A DNA stretch of 64,000 nt, taken from assembly GCF_017873415.1 (NCBI RefSeq), contig NZ_JAGGKD010000008.1, positions 31,558 through 95,557 of the forward strand. The letters run 5' to 3'. Below the pieces are notes generated by a model. That model was given only the letters and a program-made list of their open reading frames with translations. It did not search any database and was not told the DNA's origin. This stretch comes from Methanolobus bombayensis (lineage in GTDB: Archaea > Halobacteriota > Methanosarcinia > Methanosarcinales > Methanosarcinaceae). Every line of letters begins with the position of its first letter. The stretch's first letter is position 1. A program made the translations under genes and the position numbers. Of this stretch, positions 35,946 through 45,941 are shown one piece after another.

Positions 35946-36476
35946 TTAATCTTCAAGGTATTCCACTTTGTATACACAGAAGGCGCGGTCCAGTATTTTG
36001 CTGACCTGTTCTTTTGTCATCCTTGCTTTTTCTATTGCTTCTTCATTATAAACCTTGATGTTGTTGACCACTGATTTACTGCCTACATTGTAAACCTGTG
36101 CTTTTGCCATCTTAGCCCGGCGTGTGACATAACTATGCCGCAGTATACCTAGAACACTTACAAGGGCTGGATAATTCCACGGTTCATCTGATTCATCTTT
36201 CTGTCTGTTGACGTAATTCATCAGTTCGGTGAATTGGGATGGAATCTCACTACCATGGATGTGAATGAAATCTATTAACTCGTTGCCAAAAGGACAGATG
36301 GGCAAATAGTTGACATCATCTTCCCATGCTCCTTCAAATCCCGGGCCTTCTATCTCAGCCAGTTTTGTTCCAAGGGTAGTGATCCATTCATAGGTCTTTT
36401 CAACCCCTGAGATGTCCACCATTTCAACTATTCCAAATAAAAATGCTTTTGGCAGTATATTCTTTAATCGGATCAT
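35946..36476 (-). CDS. Conserved-looking protein of unknown function
   Basis: 176 residues, soluble, without signal peptide. It has one motif-like stretch CPFGNELIDFIHIHGSE (about 75-91) and a C-terminal helical region rich in lysine. The N-terminal helix (ILPKAFLFGIVEMV) is amphipathic. I recognise no family. The GH15-like gene begins 15 bases after its stop, so it is probably part of the sugar transcript. Confidence 0.65.
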   Translation of the reverse strand: MIRLKNILPKAFLFGIVEMVDISGVEKTYEWITTLGTKLAEIEGPGFEGAWEDDVNYLPICPFGNELIDFIHIHGSEIPSQFTELMNYVNRQKDESDEPWNYPALVSVLGILRHSYVTRRAKMAKAQVYNVGSKSVVNNIKVYNEEAIEKARMTKEQVSKILDRAFCVYKVEYLED

Positions 36477-36771
36477 GTCTCATCCCACACTCCTTGATGA
36501 TTGTGACGCGATGTTTTTCTAAAGTTAAAGCAATAACATGATACTTATTCCATGTCCAGTTTTTTTGCGTCTCCCAACTACATAGTTGGTTTTGAGGGTA
36601 TAAATAATTTTAAGTTAATAGTTTTAAGTCCCGGTAAAAAATACGTTGTGGCCATCACTAATTTATACAGTCCTGAAATAGTAATCTTAATTCAGGATTA
36701 CATGCAATACTTTTATTAACTTCAGTTAATACAAAATCATTCTATGAGAATGTGGGTTAATTAAAAGAGGT
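36477..36771. other. Intergenic region with two inverted repeats between divergent genes
   Basis: This AT-rich 295-base region separates the minus-strand sugar genes from the nitroreductase. It holds the palindrome CCAACTACATAGTTGG at about 36577-36592 and a spaced repeat TCCTGAA...TTCAGGA near 36673-36700. Both could be operators for the divergent promoters. No gene is seen. Confidence 0.4.
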
Positions 36772-37380
36772 ATGAAAATGGAGTTCAAAGAACTGACAAC
36801 AGCAAGGTATGCCAGCAGAAAATACAGTGACAGAAAGATAGATGATGAGTCTATAGAACTCATAAAAGAAATGATTAGGAACAGTCCATCTGCTGTTAAT
36901 GTCCAGCCATGGAAAATCAAAATCATAAATGATGGTGAACTCAAAGGCAAAATTGCTCCATACGTATTTGGCGGACAGACACAGGTCCCAAGTTGTTCAC
37001 ACTTGATGATCTTATGTGCAAATACTGACTGGGACAGCCATATTGAAGCAAATATAGAGTACATGAAGCAGGCACAAGTGCCGGAACAGAACATAAAATA
37101 TTATCAGATGGCAGTTGATGGTATGTTCGGTCGTATCTCTGCTGATGAAAAACTTGCAGAATCGGAAAAGAATGTTTATATTGCAGCAGCATCTGCTGCA
37201 TTCGGAGCTAAATCACTGGGTATTGACTCATGCATAATACAGGGATTTGATGTGGATAAGATAATCAGTATCTTTGATCTGCCATCAAATATTACACCAA
37301 CATTGATAGTAACTCTGGGTTATGCCGCAGACAGTCCGACACCAAAGAGCAGACTCCCTGAAGATGCAATATTCTTCTGA
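36772..37380 (+). CDS. Nitroreductase family protein
   Basis: 202 residues. The FMN-binding opening ARYASRKYSDRKIDDESI and NSPSAVNVQPWKIKII, and the late GIDSCIIQGFDVDKII and TLIVTLGYAA, define the family. These are usually FMN-dependent homodimers reducing nitro groups, quinones or flavins with NAD(P)H; the natural substrate is unknown. A ribosome site AGAGGT lies six bases before the ATG. It is transcribed alone, divergent from the sugar genes. Confidence 0.9.
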   Translation: MKMEFKELTTARYASRKYSDRKIDDESIELIKEMIRNSPSAVNVQPWKIKIINDGELKGKIAPYVFGGQTQVPSCSHLMILCANTDWDSHIEANIEYMKQAQVPEQNIKYYQMAVDGMFGRISADEKLAESEKNVYIAAASAAFGAKSLGIDSCIIQGFDVDKIISIFDLPSNITPTLIVTLGYAADSPTPKSRLPEDAIFF

Positions 37381-37499
37381 ATAAACTGCTGATCTCCTTT
37401 TTTTATTTTGAGTTTGCTCTACTGAATCATTTTTTATTTAGAATAATAACCAGGTCGTTTCTGAAAAATAAGGATAAAAATAAAATGAATATGAAATTC

Positions 37500-38303
37500 T
37501 TATTTCAGCAGCCCTGAAATTGCCATGTTCCACCCAACAGGACCAATGCCTTCAATCTTGTTGACTTTCGCATCTGTTATTTTTTGATCATGCTTCCCGT
37601 TATGCTTCTGAACGAGGAATGGAACATCAACTGTTTTAAGCATTGGGTAATCATTAAGGCTATCTCCAAGACCTACTGTTTTCACTTCTCCGTATTGCTT
37701 GCGATAAATTTGTGTGAGGATGTTCACGGCTTTACCTTTGTCGTTCTCCCCGATGATGTGCCAGTATCTGCCACCACGGGTGTAGTTCAAGCCGTTTGCC
37801 TGGATCTGATCAATAAGTGTTTCAGCGTCCTTTTCGTCACCATCCAATTTGAACGCCTCATCATATTCCCTTTGTTTTGCAAGACAGGCGGATTCAATAT
37901 CAAGGCCGGTATCTTTACTTACCCCTTCGTTTGTCATATCTCCAAAGCCGGTTATTGAAAGGTTTTCTGATGCTGCAATGTTCAGAAGGACATTTCTCAG
38001 CAGATTATAATCCGTACCAAGCTCAATTATATCATATTCTTTGGTTGATCTGGAAGATACATAGTCAACATCAAAATAGTCATGCGGGATAAAAATGGCA
38101 CCGCCGTTCTCAGATATGAAAGGATGGCCTGTATTCAGTTCATCCACATAGACCTCGATCTCAGCCCTGGTCTTGCTGGTACAGAATACGAGTGGTATTT
38201 CCTTCTCTTTCAGCATATTGATAGCCGGCATTGCAGCTTCATATGAGTATGTGTCATGATCTACAAGTGTTCCGTCAAGATCTGTAAAAACGATGTATTG
38301 CAT
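37500..38303 (-). CDS. gpgP: Glucosyl-3-phosphoglycerate / mannosyl-3-phosphoglycerate phosphatase (HAD-IIB)
   Basis: 267 residues. HAD motif I FTDLDGTLVDHDTYSYEA, motif II VFCTSKTR and motif IV GLGDSLNDYPMLKTVD are present, with an MPGP-type cap (FISENGGAIFIP). It removes phosphate from glucosyl-3-phosphoglycerate made by GpgS to give the osmolyte glucosylglycerate. It is not directly next to gpgS (about 2.9 kb apart), but the two are on the same strand and occur together in M. burtonii. The family name is mannosyl-3-phosphoglycerate phosphatase; no mannosyl synthase is seen here. Confidence 0.88.
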   Translation of the reverse strand: MQYIVFTDLDGTLVDHDTYSYEAAMPAINMLKEKEIPLVFCTSKTRAEIEVYVDELNTGHPFISENGGAIFIPHDYFDVDYVSSRSTKEYDIIELGTDYNLLRNVLLNIAASENLSITGFGDMTNEGVSKDTGLDIESACLAKQREYDEAFKLDGDEKDAETLIDQIQANGLNYTRGGRYWHIIGENDKGKAVNILTQIYRKQYGEVKTVGLGDSLNDYPMLKTVDVPFLVQKHNGKHDQKITDAKVNKIEGIGPVGWNMAISGLLK

Positions 38304-38386
38304 TGTACTACTCCCTGAAATGATGGTAGTAGTAATTTGTAGGAAATGATTGTTAAATTATTGGGTGTGGAAAAAAAGGATATATA

Positions 38387-39859
38387 TCATCTGTTTTCCA
38401 TCACAAAATCCACAAAACTACCTGCAAATTCCCTGTAAGAGCTTGCAACCAGATGTGCATAGCATCCAAGTGTGTTATCAACAGTAAGCCCGTCCCAGCC
38501 ATCGATTATACCGGTGCCGCGGGAGAGCTTGATAGCAAACTTTGCATCCTTGGGAAGTTCTGTAACTTCGGAATGATGGAATTCATGGCCACGGAAAGAG
38601 TTTCCTGTTTTGCCAATAACAGAATCCACTGCAAGTTCACCAATGTTGTAACTGACAACACGCTTGTGACCCATAAGTGTATGTCCTGGAAGTGCGCCAA
38701 CCATTTCATGGGTTGATTCAGGCATCTCTGCCATATTGTGTGCTCCTTTGCCTTTTACTCCTGTACTGAGTTTTTCGGTAAGGTACATCAGCCCGCCGCA
38801 TTCTGCATAGATTGGCATGCCGGAGCGTGATACATCAAGGATATCCTCACGCATTGAGACATTTTCCTCAAGTTCGGTGGCGAAAAGTTCGGGATAGCCG
38901 CCGCCGAGGTAGAGTCCGTCAACACGGGGCAGTTTACTGTCATGTATAGGGCTGAAGTATTTGATCTCTGCTCCTGCCATTTGGAGTAGTTCAAGGTTAT
39001 CATGATAATAGAAATTAAAAGCCTCGTCAAGGGCCACACCAATTACAGGATTCTCCCCTTCGATTTCACGTGGAGTGAAAACGGTCTTTGAAGGACGCTC
39101 CAGAGCCGGAGCTGCGTGTGCCATTTCCAGAAGCCGGTCTATCTGTATGCCATCCTTGATCTTGTTCTTGATAAAATCAATTCTCTCATCGTAATTATCG
39201 GCACGGCGACGTTCCTCAATTGCAGGAACAAGACCTAGATGCCTCATTGATATCTTCATTGAGTTATTGCGGTGGACTACACCGATAACCGGAATGCCTG
39301 TGTAGTGCTCAATTGCTTCAGTTGCCTTCTTTGTATGTCTTGGACCACCAATGTTGTTGAGAATAACACCGACGATATTCACATCCTTATCAAAATCCTT
39401 GAAACCATTTACAAGGGCGGCAGCCGAGCGTGTAATACTTCTTGCATTGACAATAAGGATAACAGAACATTTCAGGATTTTTGCAATCTGTGCAGTGCTG
39501 CCTGTGTCTGTAAAGCTGTCAAAACCTTCATAGAGGCCACGTACACCTTCGATGATTGCGATATCGGCATCTTCATCAACTTCTGCACCATGAATAAAAA
39601 CGTCCCGCACACTTTCCTCATCCATAAGGAAACCATCTATATTGCGAGCCCTTCGGCCGGTAATCTCAGAATAGTAACTCGGATCGATGTAATCAAGTCC
39701 CACCTTGTATGGTTGAACTTTATAGCCGGATTCGGTAAGTGCCGAAAGCAAGCCAATAGTAATTGTGGTCTTACCCGATGACGAACTTCCTGCTGACAGA
39801 AGTATCCTTGGAATCTCCTTCTTTTCTGAATGTTGAGGAGTGTCTGACATTTTCATCAA
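38387..39859 (-). CDS. cfbB: Ni-sirohydrochlorin a,c-diamide synthase (CfbB; CbiA-like)
   Basis: 490 residues. The N-terminal P-loop LSAGSSSSGKTTITIGLL belongs to the CobB/CbiA dethiobiotin synthetase-like domain. The C-terminal glutamine amidotransferase domain has GLYLGGGYPELFA and the nucleophile segment YAECGGLMYLTE. CbiA-family enzymes amidate cobyrinate; here the adjacent cfbC, cfbD and cfbE place it in coenzyme F430 synthesis, where it converts Ni-sirohydrochlorin to its a,c-diamide with ATP and glutamine. It may also serve corrinoid synthesis. Only three bases separate it from cfbC. Confidence 0.92.
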   Translation of the reverse strand: MMKMSDTPQHSEKKEIPRILLSAGSSSSGKTTITIGLLSALTESGYKVQPYKVGLDYIDPSYYSEITGRRARNIDGFLMDEESVRDVFIHGAEVDEDADIAIIEGVRGLYEGFDSFTDTGSTAQIAKILKCSVILIVNARSITRSAAALVNGFKDFDKDVNIVGVILNNIGGPRHTKKATEAIEHYTGIPVIGVVHRNNSMKISMRHLGLVPAIEERRRADNYDERIDFIKNKIKDGIQIDRLLEMAHAAPALERPSKTVFTPREIEGENPVIGVALDEAFNFYYHDNLELLQMAGAEIKYFSPIHDSKLPRVDGLYLGGGYPELFATELEENVSMREDILDVSRSGMPIYAECGGLMYLTEKLSTGVKGKGAHNMAEMPESTHEMVGALPGHTLMGHKRVVSYNIGELAVDSVIGKTGNSFRGHEFHHSEVTELPKDAKFAIKLSRGTGIIDGWDGLTVDNTLGCYAHLVASSYREFAGSFVDFVMENR

Positions 39860-39862
39860 ACC

Positions 39863-40654
39863 TTAACGTGTAAGCTCACGAAGTCTTTCATCTTCAAGTG
39901 ATGAAGGTAATACGGAACTGTCGTTGGACATAATAGCATGTGCAAGCTCGCGATAGACACCTGCAACTGATGAATCCGGGGCTTTTTCAAGGACAGAGAA
40001 TCCATCCCTTTCACAGTCCTGGACTATCTGTTCCTTTGGAATGAAGGCCATTAGCTTGCTACCTATCTCTTCTGAGAACTTCTTAACAATCTCTTCTTCT
40101 CTTGTGACACTTCTGGAATTGCAGATTATGCCGGAAAGCGGGGTATCGATCTTGGCAAGTCCTTTACAGATATTGTTTGCAGCATAAAGTGGCATGTATT
40201 CACCGGACGTCAGAATATAGGCTTCATTAACAAGCCCTTTGCGTATTGGTGCAACGAAACCACCACATACGATATCTCCCGGCACATCGTAAATAATGAG
40301 ATCCATATCATCAATGGACTTGCATACCTTTCTTAATCTCTGTATGGCAACGATGATTCCGCGTCCTGCACAGCCGATTCCAGGCTCCGGCCCACCGACT
40401 TCCACGCATTTTACTCCTTTGTAACCTTCATGGACGATATCTTCTTCCTTGACATCGATCTTCTGCCTCAGCAGATCAAGGATCGTTTGTATCCTCTTGC
40501 CTCCAAGAAGTGTAATGGATGAATCACTCTTCGGATCACATCCGATGATCATAACTTTGTAACCTTCGTCTGCACAGGCTGCTGCAACATTGGAAGCAGT
40601 GCTGGATTTTCCAATCCCGCCTTTACCATAGATAGCTATTCTTTTCTGTTCCAT
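39863..40654 (-). CDS. cfbC: F430 reductive cyclase complex component CfbC (NifH-like)
   Basis: 263 residues. It is a NifH/BchL-type iron protein: P-loop [15 protein letters not shown], cluster cysteines in GIGCAGRGI and [14 protein letters not shown]. It hydrolyses ATP and passes electrons from its [4Fe-4S] cluster to CfbD, which reduces and cyclises Ni-sirohydrochlorin a,c-diamide on the way to coenzyme F430. The low overall similarity to true nitrogenase NifH and the absence of nifDK nearby exclude nitrogen fixation. Its start overlaps the last base of cfbD, so it is coupled. Confidence 0.95.
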   Translation of the reverse strand: MEQKRIAIYGKGGIGKSSTASNVAAACADEGYKVMIIGCDPKSDSSITLLGGKRIQTILDLLRQKIDVKEEDIVHEGYKGVKCVEVGGPEPGIGCAGRGIIVAIQRLRKVCKSIDDMDLIIYDVPGDIVCGGFVAPIRKGLVNEAYILTSGEYMPLYAANNICKGLAKIDTPLSGIICNSRSVTREEEIVKKFSEEIGSKLMAFIPKEQIVQDCERDGFSVLEKAPDSSVAGVYRELAHAIMSNDSSVLPSSLEDERLRELTR

Positions 40655-41784
40655 CAGGCTTCCTCCGCGTCTTGCATATCCTTTGTAAGTTCACGCATTG
40701 TTGCACCGAATTCGGATTCAACGATGTTGCTTACGCCAAGTGTTTTCGGATGCAGGTCAATTTCCACAATAACATTTGAGTGACCCATGTCCTTGAGTGG
40801 GTATACCTGCCTTGGGCCGTTTGTTACGGAAATAACATCCATGTTCTGAAGATTATCCATTGGTATGGCATGTGGCACACCGGTAATTACAGCAAAGTCA
40901 AAATCGTTGTACTTTTCGGCTATAAGCTCGCTGACCTTTTCACCAGTTATTGGATACTCGTCCATGCCGCCGATTATTTCATGGATCTCAATTCCTTTTT
41001 CCCTGAAATCATTCATGATGCTTGTTGCGTGGTGACGAACACGTGGCAGGCCAAGAGTATCATCCACATTTGCCATGTTTATCACATTGTCAGAAACACC
41101 AAGCTGTTCAGCTACTTCGTTGATGGCAACGGTGATGTCTGCAAACATGTAACCCGTTTCCTTCTTGGCATTCATGATGGTAAGACATTTCTTGCCTTCT
41201 TTCAGATAATTGATCACCTTTTCAGCAACCTTGTACTTCAGGTCACCGCGGGATGGAACAAGGTATTCCTTACTTGCTGCACCATGGCGTTTCTCAACAT
41301 TGGTTGCTTCCTCAAGCAAGACTTTCTGCCTCTCAAGTTCCTCATCGTCAATAACACCGGCATCACATGCGGATTCCAGTGCAATTAGGACACCTTTGGT
41401 GTTGTTTGGGTATCCTGCATGTACTTCCACGCCTATCACCGGTACATCAAGATTTGCATCCTGTACAGGTTCGCTGAGTTCCTCACCAATGATCATACTG
41501 GCACAGGTTCCGACAACGCCGATAAGCTTTGGATTGAACATCTCATTGACCTTGCAGAGCAGAGTTGACAGTTCCTCACGCCCTCCGAAAACAAAACCGT
41601 TCTCATCAAGGGCTGTTGTTACAACATGAATTCCATCTTCCTCAAGCAGTCTTGCATGTTTGAATGAGCAACCTGGCGGACCGTGGAGTATTGCAACATC
41701 TACATTCAGGTCACGAAGTGTGTATAAAGCAGCCACAATAGAACTGGGCCGTGGGTGTATTATAGAAATATCTTTTTCAGCCAT
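40654..41784 (-). CDS. cfbD: F430 reductive cyclase complex component CfbD (NifD-like)
   Basis: 376 residues, a simplified NifD-like protein with the cysteine segment [14 protein letters not shown] and a second conserved cysteine in [13 protein letters not shown]. With CfbC it carries out the six-electron reduction and lactam ring closure in F430 synthesis. It is the first gene of the cfbDCB transcript. The 158-base gap upstream, between it and cfbE, holds a TATA-like region and a strong palindrome at 41840-41862. Confidence 0.95.
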   Translation of the reverse strand: MAEKDISIIHPRPSSIVAALYTLRDLNVDVAILHGPPGCSFKHARLLEEDGIHVVTTALDENGFVFGGREELSTLLCKVNEMFNPKLIGVVGTCASMIIGEELSEPVQDANLDVPVIGVEVHAGYPNNTKGVLIALESACDAGVIDDEELERQKVLLEEATNVEKRHGAASKEYLVPSRGDLKYKVAEKVINYLKEGKKCLTIMNAKKETGYMFADITVAINEVAEQLGVSDNVINMANVDDTLGLPRVRHHATSIMNDFREKGIEIHEIIGGMDEYPITGEKVSELIAEKYNDFDFAVITGVPHAIPMDNLQNMDVISVTNGPRQVYPLKDMGHSNVIVEIDLHPKTLGVSNIVESEFGATMRELTKDMQDAEEA

Positions 41785-41816
41785 ATTTATCCCGATAAAC
41801 TTGGTTGATTCTGGTA

Positions 41817-41862
41817 GATTATTATAATTTTGTAATTTCGTAATAAATAGTATACTTATTAC
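41817..41862 (-). promoter_or_regulatory. cfbDCB promoter with palindromic operator candidate
   Basis: The spaced palindrome GTAATAA-N9-TTATTAC (41840-41862) has perfect 7-base arms and is centred on GTATAC. On the minus strand an AT-rich TATA-like element (AAATTATAATAAT, about 41829-41817) follows, 30-40 bases before the cfbD ATG. The position over or next to the basal promoter is what a repressor site would have. A nickel regulator is a natural guess, because F430 is a nickel cofactor, but the motif is not a known NikR site. Confidence 0.45.
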
Positions 41863-41942
41863 AAGTCAGTTTTTCTGCACTATCTATATCTTTATTGTAT
41901 AAAAGGACTAATCATAGTGATTGAACTAAGAATGGATGACTC

Positions 41943-43319
41943 TCATCTGAAGCATTTAACACATGATAGAATTATGTCTTTTTCAGATGCAATTGCTGTA
42001 GCTATTTCCATTCCTTCTTCAAGTCCACCGGCATAAATGAATCTTCCATTTCCAATATTCTGCATCCTTTCTCCAACAAGTATTAGTCCTGAAAGTTCAT
42101 CGCTTCGTCTCATCACAAACTCAGAGACCTGTTCCGGTGGAAGTCCTTCGCATACCTGTTCAGCTTCTTCACCCAGCACCATAATTATGCATGAATTCTC
42201 CTCTTCAATTCTGTTAAGAGCATAGTCCAGTGAACGCTCTGCTGATCTAATATCCATTCCCGAGTTGGAATTATCAATGAGTATTCTGCCAGAGAGTTCT
42301 TTTTCCTGCATCCTTCCCTGAAGTCCTTCAAAAGAACCAATAACTTCAATGATGTCCTGTTCAGGAATTCCCATATTCAAAGCAACTGCAGCTGATACTG
42401 CAAAAGCTGTTGAATATGACTTTGAGTTATAATTTTCAGACAACCCGGATGAGAAGGTTCCATCTTGATGTTTGAAAATGACATTTTTGTTTTCAATATC
42501 AGCAACTACATCTGCATTATTGTGATCAGCACCGGAATATTCAGAATCTCCAAATGTGAAAAATGTCTTTCCGTATTCTTTTGCCATATCCTGAGCTTTT
42601 CTGTCTTTTACATTAAGGAAAAAGACCTCTTGCGGTTTAGCATAGGATAAAACCCTTATTTTCGCATCACTGGCATTTGATGTAGATGCAGCTATTCCGT
42701 AGTCAGGTTCCAGTGTGGTAATAATTCCTATATCTGCAAAACCTGTCAGGCCGATGGAAACCTCAAATATGCAGCAATCCGCTATAACATCAAGTTCGGT
42801 CAGTTTGTCAACTGCAAGCAGTATGCTTCCAGGGGCAATGCTAAGTCCCAGATTTAGTACTCTTGCATGTCCATTTACCCAGAGTTCCAGACCTCTGGAT
42901 GTATGCAGTACGACTTTCATCTTTTGTGAAAGCATTTCAGCCAGAAGTGACGCAGAACTTGTTTTAGCTTTTGAACCAGTGATCTCAATAATTGTTCCTT
43001 TTCCAGGCCAGTTCATCATGGATAATATATTTCCAACTGCCTGATGATGAGTAATTATCCTGACTTCTTTATCCCTTGCTTCTGCAAGTACAGGGTATTC
43101 AGGGTCAAGATGTGCAGGACTTATTACAATGTCATGCTTATCAATCTGCACAGGCTTCTTTGATGTCTTTATTCCGTGAATTTCTTCCATTTCCAACAGA
43201 ACTTTTTCATCAACAGTTCCGTAAACATCCACAGCGGTTACCGAAAATCCAAGCTCTGAAAGTTTTGTGGCAATGACAATTCCGGCGTGTGTAAGGTCAA
43301 GAACAATAATTTCTGACAT
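41943..43319 (-). CDS. cfbE: Coenzyme F430 synthetase CfbE (Mur ligase-like)
   Basis: 458 residues from the ATG at 43319 (MSEIIVLDLTHAGIVI), the usual family start; ATGs at 43349 and 43370 extend the frame. The Mur-ligase P-loop is EITGSKAKTSSASLLAEML, and the central domain reads IGLTGFADIGIITTLEPDYG. CfbE uses ATP to activate the g-propionate and close the six-membered carbocycle, giving F430. It is upstream of cfbDCB with a separate promoter region between them. The chelatase gene cfbA is not in the window. Confidence 0.9.
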   Translation of the reverse strand: MSEIIVLDLTHAGIVIATKLSELGFSVTAVDVYGTVDEKVLLEMEEIHGIKTSKKPVQIDKHDIVISPAHLDPEYPVLAEARDKEVRIITHHQAVGNILSMMNWPGKGTIIEITGSKAKTSSASLLAEMLSQKMKVVLHTSRGLELWVNGHARVLNLGLSIAPGSILLAVDKLTELDVIADCCIFEVSIGLTGFADIGIITTLEPDYGIAASTSNASDAKIRVLSYAKPQEVFFLNVKDRKAQDMAKEYGKTFFTFGDSEYSGADHNNADVVADIENKNVIFKHQDGTFSSGLSENYNSKSYSTAFAVSAAVALNMGIPEQDIIEVIGSFEGLQGRMQEKELSGRILIDNSNSGMDIRSAERSLDYALNRIEEENSCIIMVLGEEAEQVCEGLPPEQVSEFVMRRSDELSGLILVGERMQNIGNGRFIYAGGLEEGMEIATAIASEKDIILSCVKCFR

Positions 43320-43455
43320 GTCCTGAAAGCTAATCAGGGAAATATTCATATAATCATGTTTAGACGACATGGTAAATATCAGAATTAGAAAAAAAGACTG
43401 TTTTTAGGATAGATCAGGAATGTGAGGTCAGAAATGAGAATGGGATTAATTTCCC

Positions 43456-44079
43456 TTACATCTCATCGTCTTCTTCATCATCCTTGTAACTGTCAGAACC
43501 TACCATTGCAGCTGCTATGGAATCAATTCCATCGAGCCATTCCGCAACAAGACCAAATGGGACATCTTCCATTGCTTTGTCAGGAAGTTCCTTTCCGCTA
43601 ATGACCAGAGCACCAATTTCCGCTACAGTGCCAAGTGCTATTTCGATATCTTCTGAAGCTTCAGCTTCAAGAGCTACCTTTATAAGGTCCCCTACATCAG
43701 CATTTTCATCGTAATTTCCACTCAGATATGCTTCACATGCTGCAAAGCTGCCCATAAGGGAAGTCTGGAGTGAGAGTATCATCATATCTGCATCATCTGA
43801 TATGGGATCGATCTCAGCAAGTGCAATATCCCTTATATCACCAATATACTGCATTGCAGTTTCCGGGTTTATCTGGCCATTTTCACACTTTGCTATGATC
43901 TTCAGACATGCAAGGATGATATCATCTTCCATATTTACGAAGATAGCACCTTCCTTTCCCTGTGGCTCATCGGATTCGTCGAACTTGAAATCACTTTCTT
44001 TTACCTGGTTTACCCAGTTATTCCAGCGTTCTGCTGTATAAAAATCATGATGGAATACATCACCTTCCGTCCCTGACAT
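43456..44079 (-). CDS. DUF2150 family protein
   Basis: 207 residues, strongly acidic and helical. The opening region FYTAERWNNWVNQVKES and the central EDDIILACLKIIAKCENG match the archaeal DUF2150 family. No signal, membrane helix or catalytic motif is visible. It is read in the same direction as cfbE, 85 bases before it, so the two could share a transcript. Function is unknown. Confidence 0.75.
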   Translation of the reverse strand: MSGTEGDVFHHDFYTAERWNNWVNQVKESDFKFDESDEPQGKEGAIFVNMEDDIILACLKIIAKCENGQINPETAMQYIGDIRDIALAEIDPISDDADMMILSLQTSLMGSFAACEAYLSGNYDENADVGDLIKVALEAEASEDIEIALGTVAEIGALVISGKELPDKAMEDVPFGLVAEWLDGIDSIAAAMVGSDSYKDDEEDDEM

Positions 44080-44180
44080 TCAATTACCTCTATGTGATAG
44101 TATTATAGTTAAATAGTTAATTTGATATTTTTACTTACACTTACGATTTCCTTTTTATATAAAAGATGTTCGCAATGAAA

Positions 44181-44627
44181 CTATAGTTTTAATTCAACTT
44201 TCTTCAGAGAACACCCTGATACCATTTCGTCATCCATTGGACCGAGCACTTTCACGACAGTACATTTGTCGCCTTCCTTAAGTCCTTCCGGAAAAAGGAT
44301 ATCATAGACATTGTCATCGAATTCTTTACACTTGGGAAGTTCATAGCTTACTTTTGAACCTACAACAGCTTTACGTGATTCAATGGCTGCAAGTATCGGA
44401 GCAGTTTCAACCTCAACTGTCAGTACTCCATCGTCATGTATGAAACAATCATGAACAGTATTATTCCTGATCTTCGCAACACGATACTTTCTGCCGGGAT
44501 CGAGGTTCAGGCATGTCTTCCTCAGCTTGCATTTCTTACATTCCCTGGACTCACCCATGAATACAAAGTCTTCGCCTTCTTTTGCAAGCTTTGAGCCAAT
44601 AAGTGTAATGGTAGTATCATTTGTCAT
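44181..44627 (-). CDS. UPF0179 family cysteine-cluster protein
   Basis: 148 residues from the ATG at 44627, which follows AAGGTGAT; the ATG at 44648 is less suitable. The middle has a four-cysteine cluster CKKCKLRKTCLNLDPGRKYRV and a further HDCFIH motif, likely binding a metal or iron-sulfur cluster. It matches the archaeal UPF0179 family. egsA starts upstream on the same strand, with only 44 bases between them, so they are probably co-transcribed. The biochemical role is unknown. Confidence 0.85.
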   Translation of the reverse strand: MTNDTTITLIGSKLAKEGEDFVFMGESRECKKCKLRKTCLNLDPGRKYRVAKIRNNTVHDCFIHDDGVLTVEVETAPILAAIESRKAVVGSKVSYELPKCKEFDDNVYDILFPEGLKEGDKCTVVKVLGPMDDEMVSGCSLKKVELKL

Positions 44628-44670
44628 ATAATCACCTTGATCTAACATATATTGAATATTTTTCCAATAA

Positions 44671-45735
44671 TCATGAAATAACTTTTGTTAAACGGGCCAC
44701 TTTCTCGGCAGCTTCGGGTGTCAGACCCGCACCAAGTATCGTATATCTTTCAGGACGTATCTCATGTGCAACAAGAAGCGCCTCTAATATATATTTATCT
44801 TCTATTCCCAGCTCACTGGCAGTTGTAGGTGCTCCGATTATTTCCAGGCATTCTTTTATCTTCTTCCAGTCACCACCATGCAGGTACATCATCATGATAG
44901 TTCCCACGCCACATTGTTCGCCGTGTAGTGCAGAATTTGGTGCGACTTTGTCCAGTGCATGGCTGAACATATGCTCGGAACCTGACGCAGGTCTGGAAGA
45001 ACCTGCTATGCTCATGGCAACCCCACTGGATACCAGTGCCTTCACGACGATCCTGACTGAACTTTCCAGTTCCGGTTTGATATCCTCCGGACAATCCATG
45101 AGAATCTGCGCTGTCATTCTGGAAAGAGCTGCGGCATACTCGCTGAATGATTCATTTCTCAGTCTGTGAGCCAGTTCCCAGTCAAGAACTGCTGTATAAT
45201 TTGAAATAATATCTCCGCATCCTGCAGCGAGCAAACGGTAAGGTGCCTTTGCTATGATGCTGGTATCTGCCACCACAGCAATTGGGGTATTAACCTCTAT
45301 GGATGATTTTTTTCCTTTGTCGTGTATTGAAGCCCTTGAAGATACAATGCCATCATGCGATGCAGCTGTTGGAACACTTATAAAAGGCAGATCCAGTTGT
45401 GTGGCTGCAAGTTTTGCCACATCAATGGATTTACCACTTCCAACACCTATCAAATATCTGGAGTTTGCTTCCTTTGCCTGGGTAACAACCTTATTGACCT
45501 CTGTCATGGAAGCTTCTTTTGAAGAAGCAATTGCCGGATTATAATCACAGTCATTGAGTATATTGTATACAATATCTCCGGCTATCTTTTTAGTGTTGTA
45601 TCCCGTGACAATAAAAGCCCCTTCATTAAGTTTCAGGTCATTACAGATATCCTTTAGATCATAGATGACATCAGGACCGACAACAACATCTCTTGGTAGC
45701 TGCATCCATTTTTTTTTGCCTTGTGTGGGAATCAC
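44671..45735 (-). CDS. egsA: sn-Glycerol-1-phosphate dehydrogenase
   Basis: 354 residues from GTG 45735; an ATG at 45705 ([16 protein letters not shown]) is an alternative start. It is an iron-alcohol/glycerol dehydrogenase fold with the NAD(P)-binding [15 protein letters not shown] and a zinc site including [21 protein letters not shown] and LHGEQCGVG histidines. It reduces dihydroxyacetone phosphate to sn-glycerol-1-phosphate, the backbone of archaeal ether lipids. It acts in the cytoplasm. The gene is diverged from the DUF63 gene across a 200-base AT-rich promoter region. Confidence 0.95.
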   Translation of the reverse strand: MIPTQGKKKWMQLPRDVVVGPDVIYDLKDICNDLKLNEGAFIVTGYNTKKIAGDIVYNILNDCDYNPAIASSKEASMTEVNKVVTQAKEANSRYLIGVGSGKSIDVAKLAATQLDLPFISVPTAASHDGIVSSRASIHDKGKKSSIEVNTPIAVVADTSIIAKAPYRLLAAGCGDIISNYTAVLDWELAHRLRNESFSEYAAALSRMTAQILMDCPEDIKPELESSVRIVVKALVSSGVAMSIAGSSRPASGSEHMFSHALDKVAPNSALHGEQCGVGTIMMMYLHGGDWKKIKECLEIIGAPTTASELGIEDKYILEALLVAHEIRPERYTILGAGLTPEAAEKVARLTKVIS

Positions 45736-45941
45736 TTAATATACCTGCCAGAAACTGGATAGTTTGTTTTTTGTATGTGGAAATCGGTATAGGGGTAATA
45801 AATCATATCAAATGAGTAAAGGTCTCAGATGACCTGCCCTTGAAGCAGTAAAATTCTTTTGATACCCTCTGCATTTCCCATAAACTATTAAATGTTAATC
45901 GTATTAGGATATTCCTATATTATGTTACTGCTGTGATTATA

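Noticed and set aside
39863..41784. NifH/NifD-like pair as nitrogenase genes
   Set aside because: The neighbours are CbiA-like and Mur ligase-like genes and there is no nifK or cofactor gene; this is the CfbC/CfbD reductase for F430.
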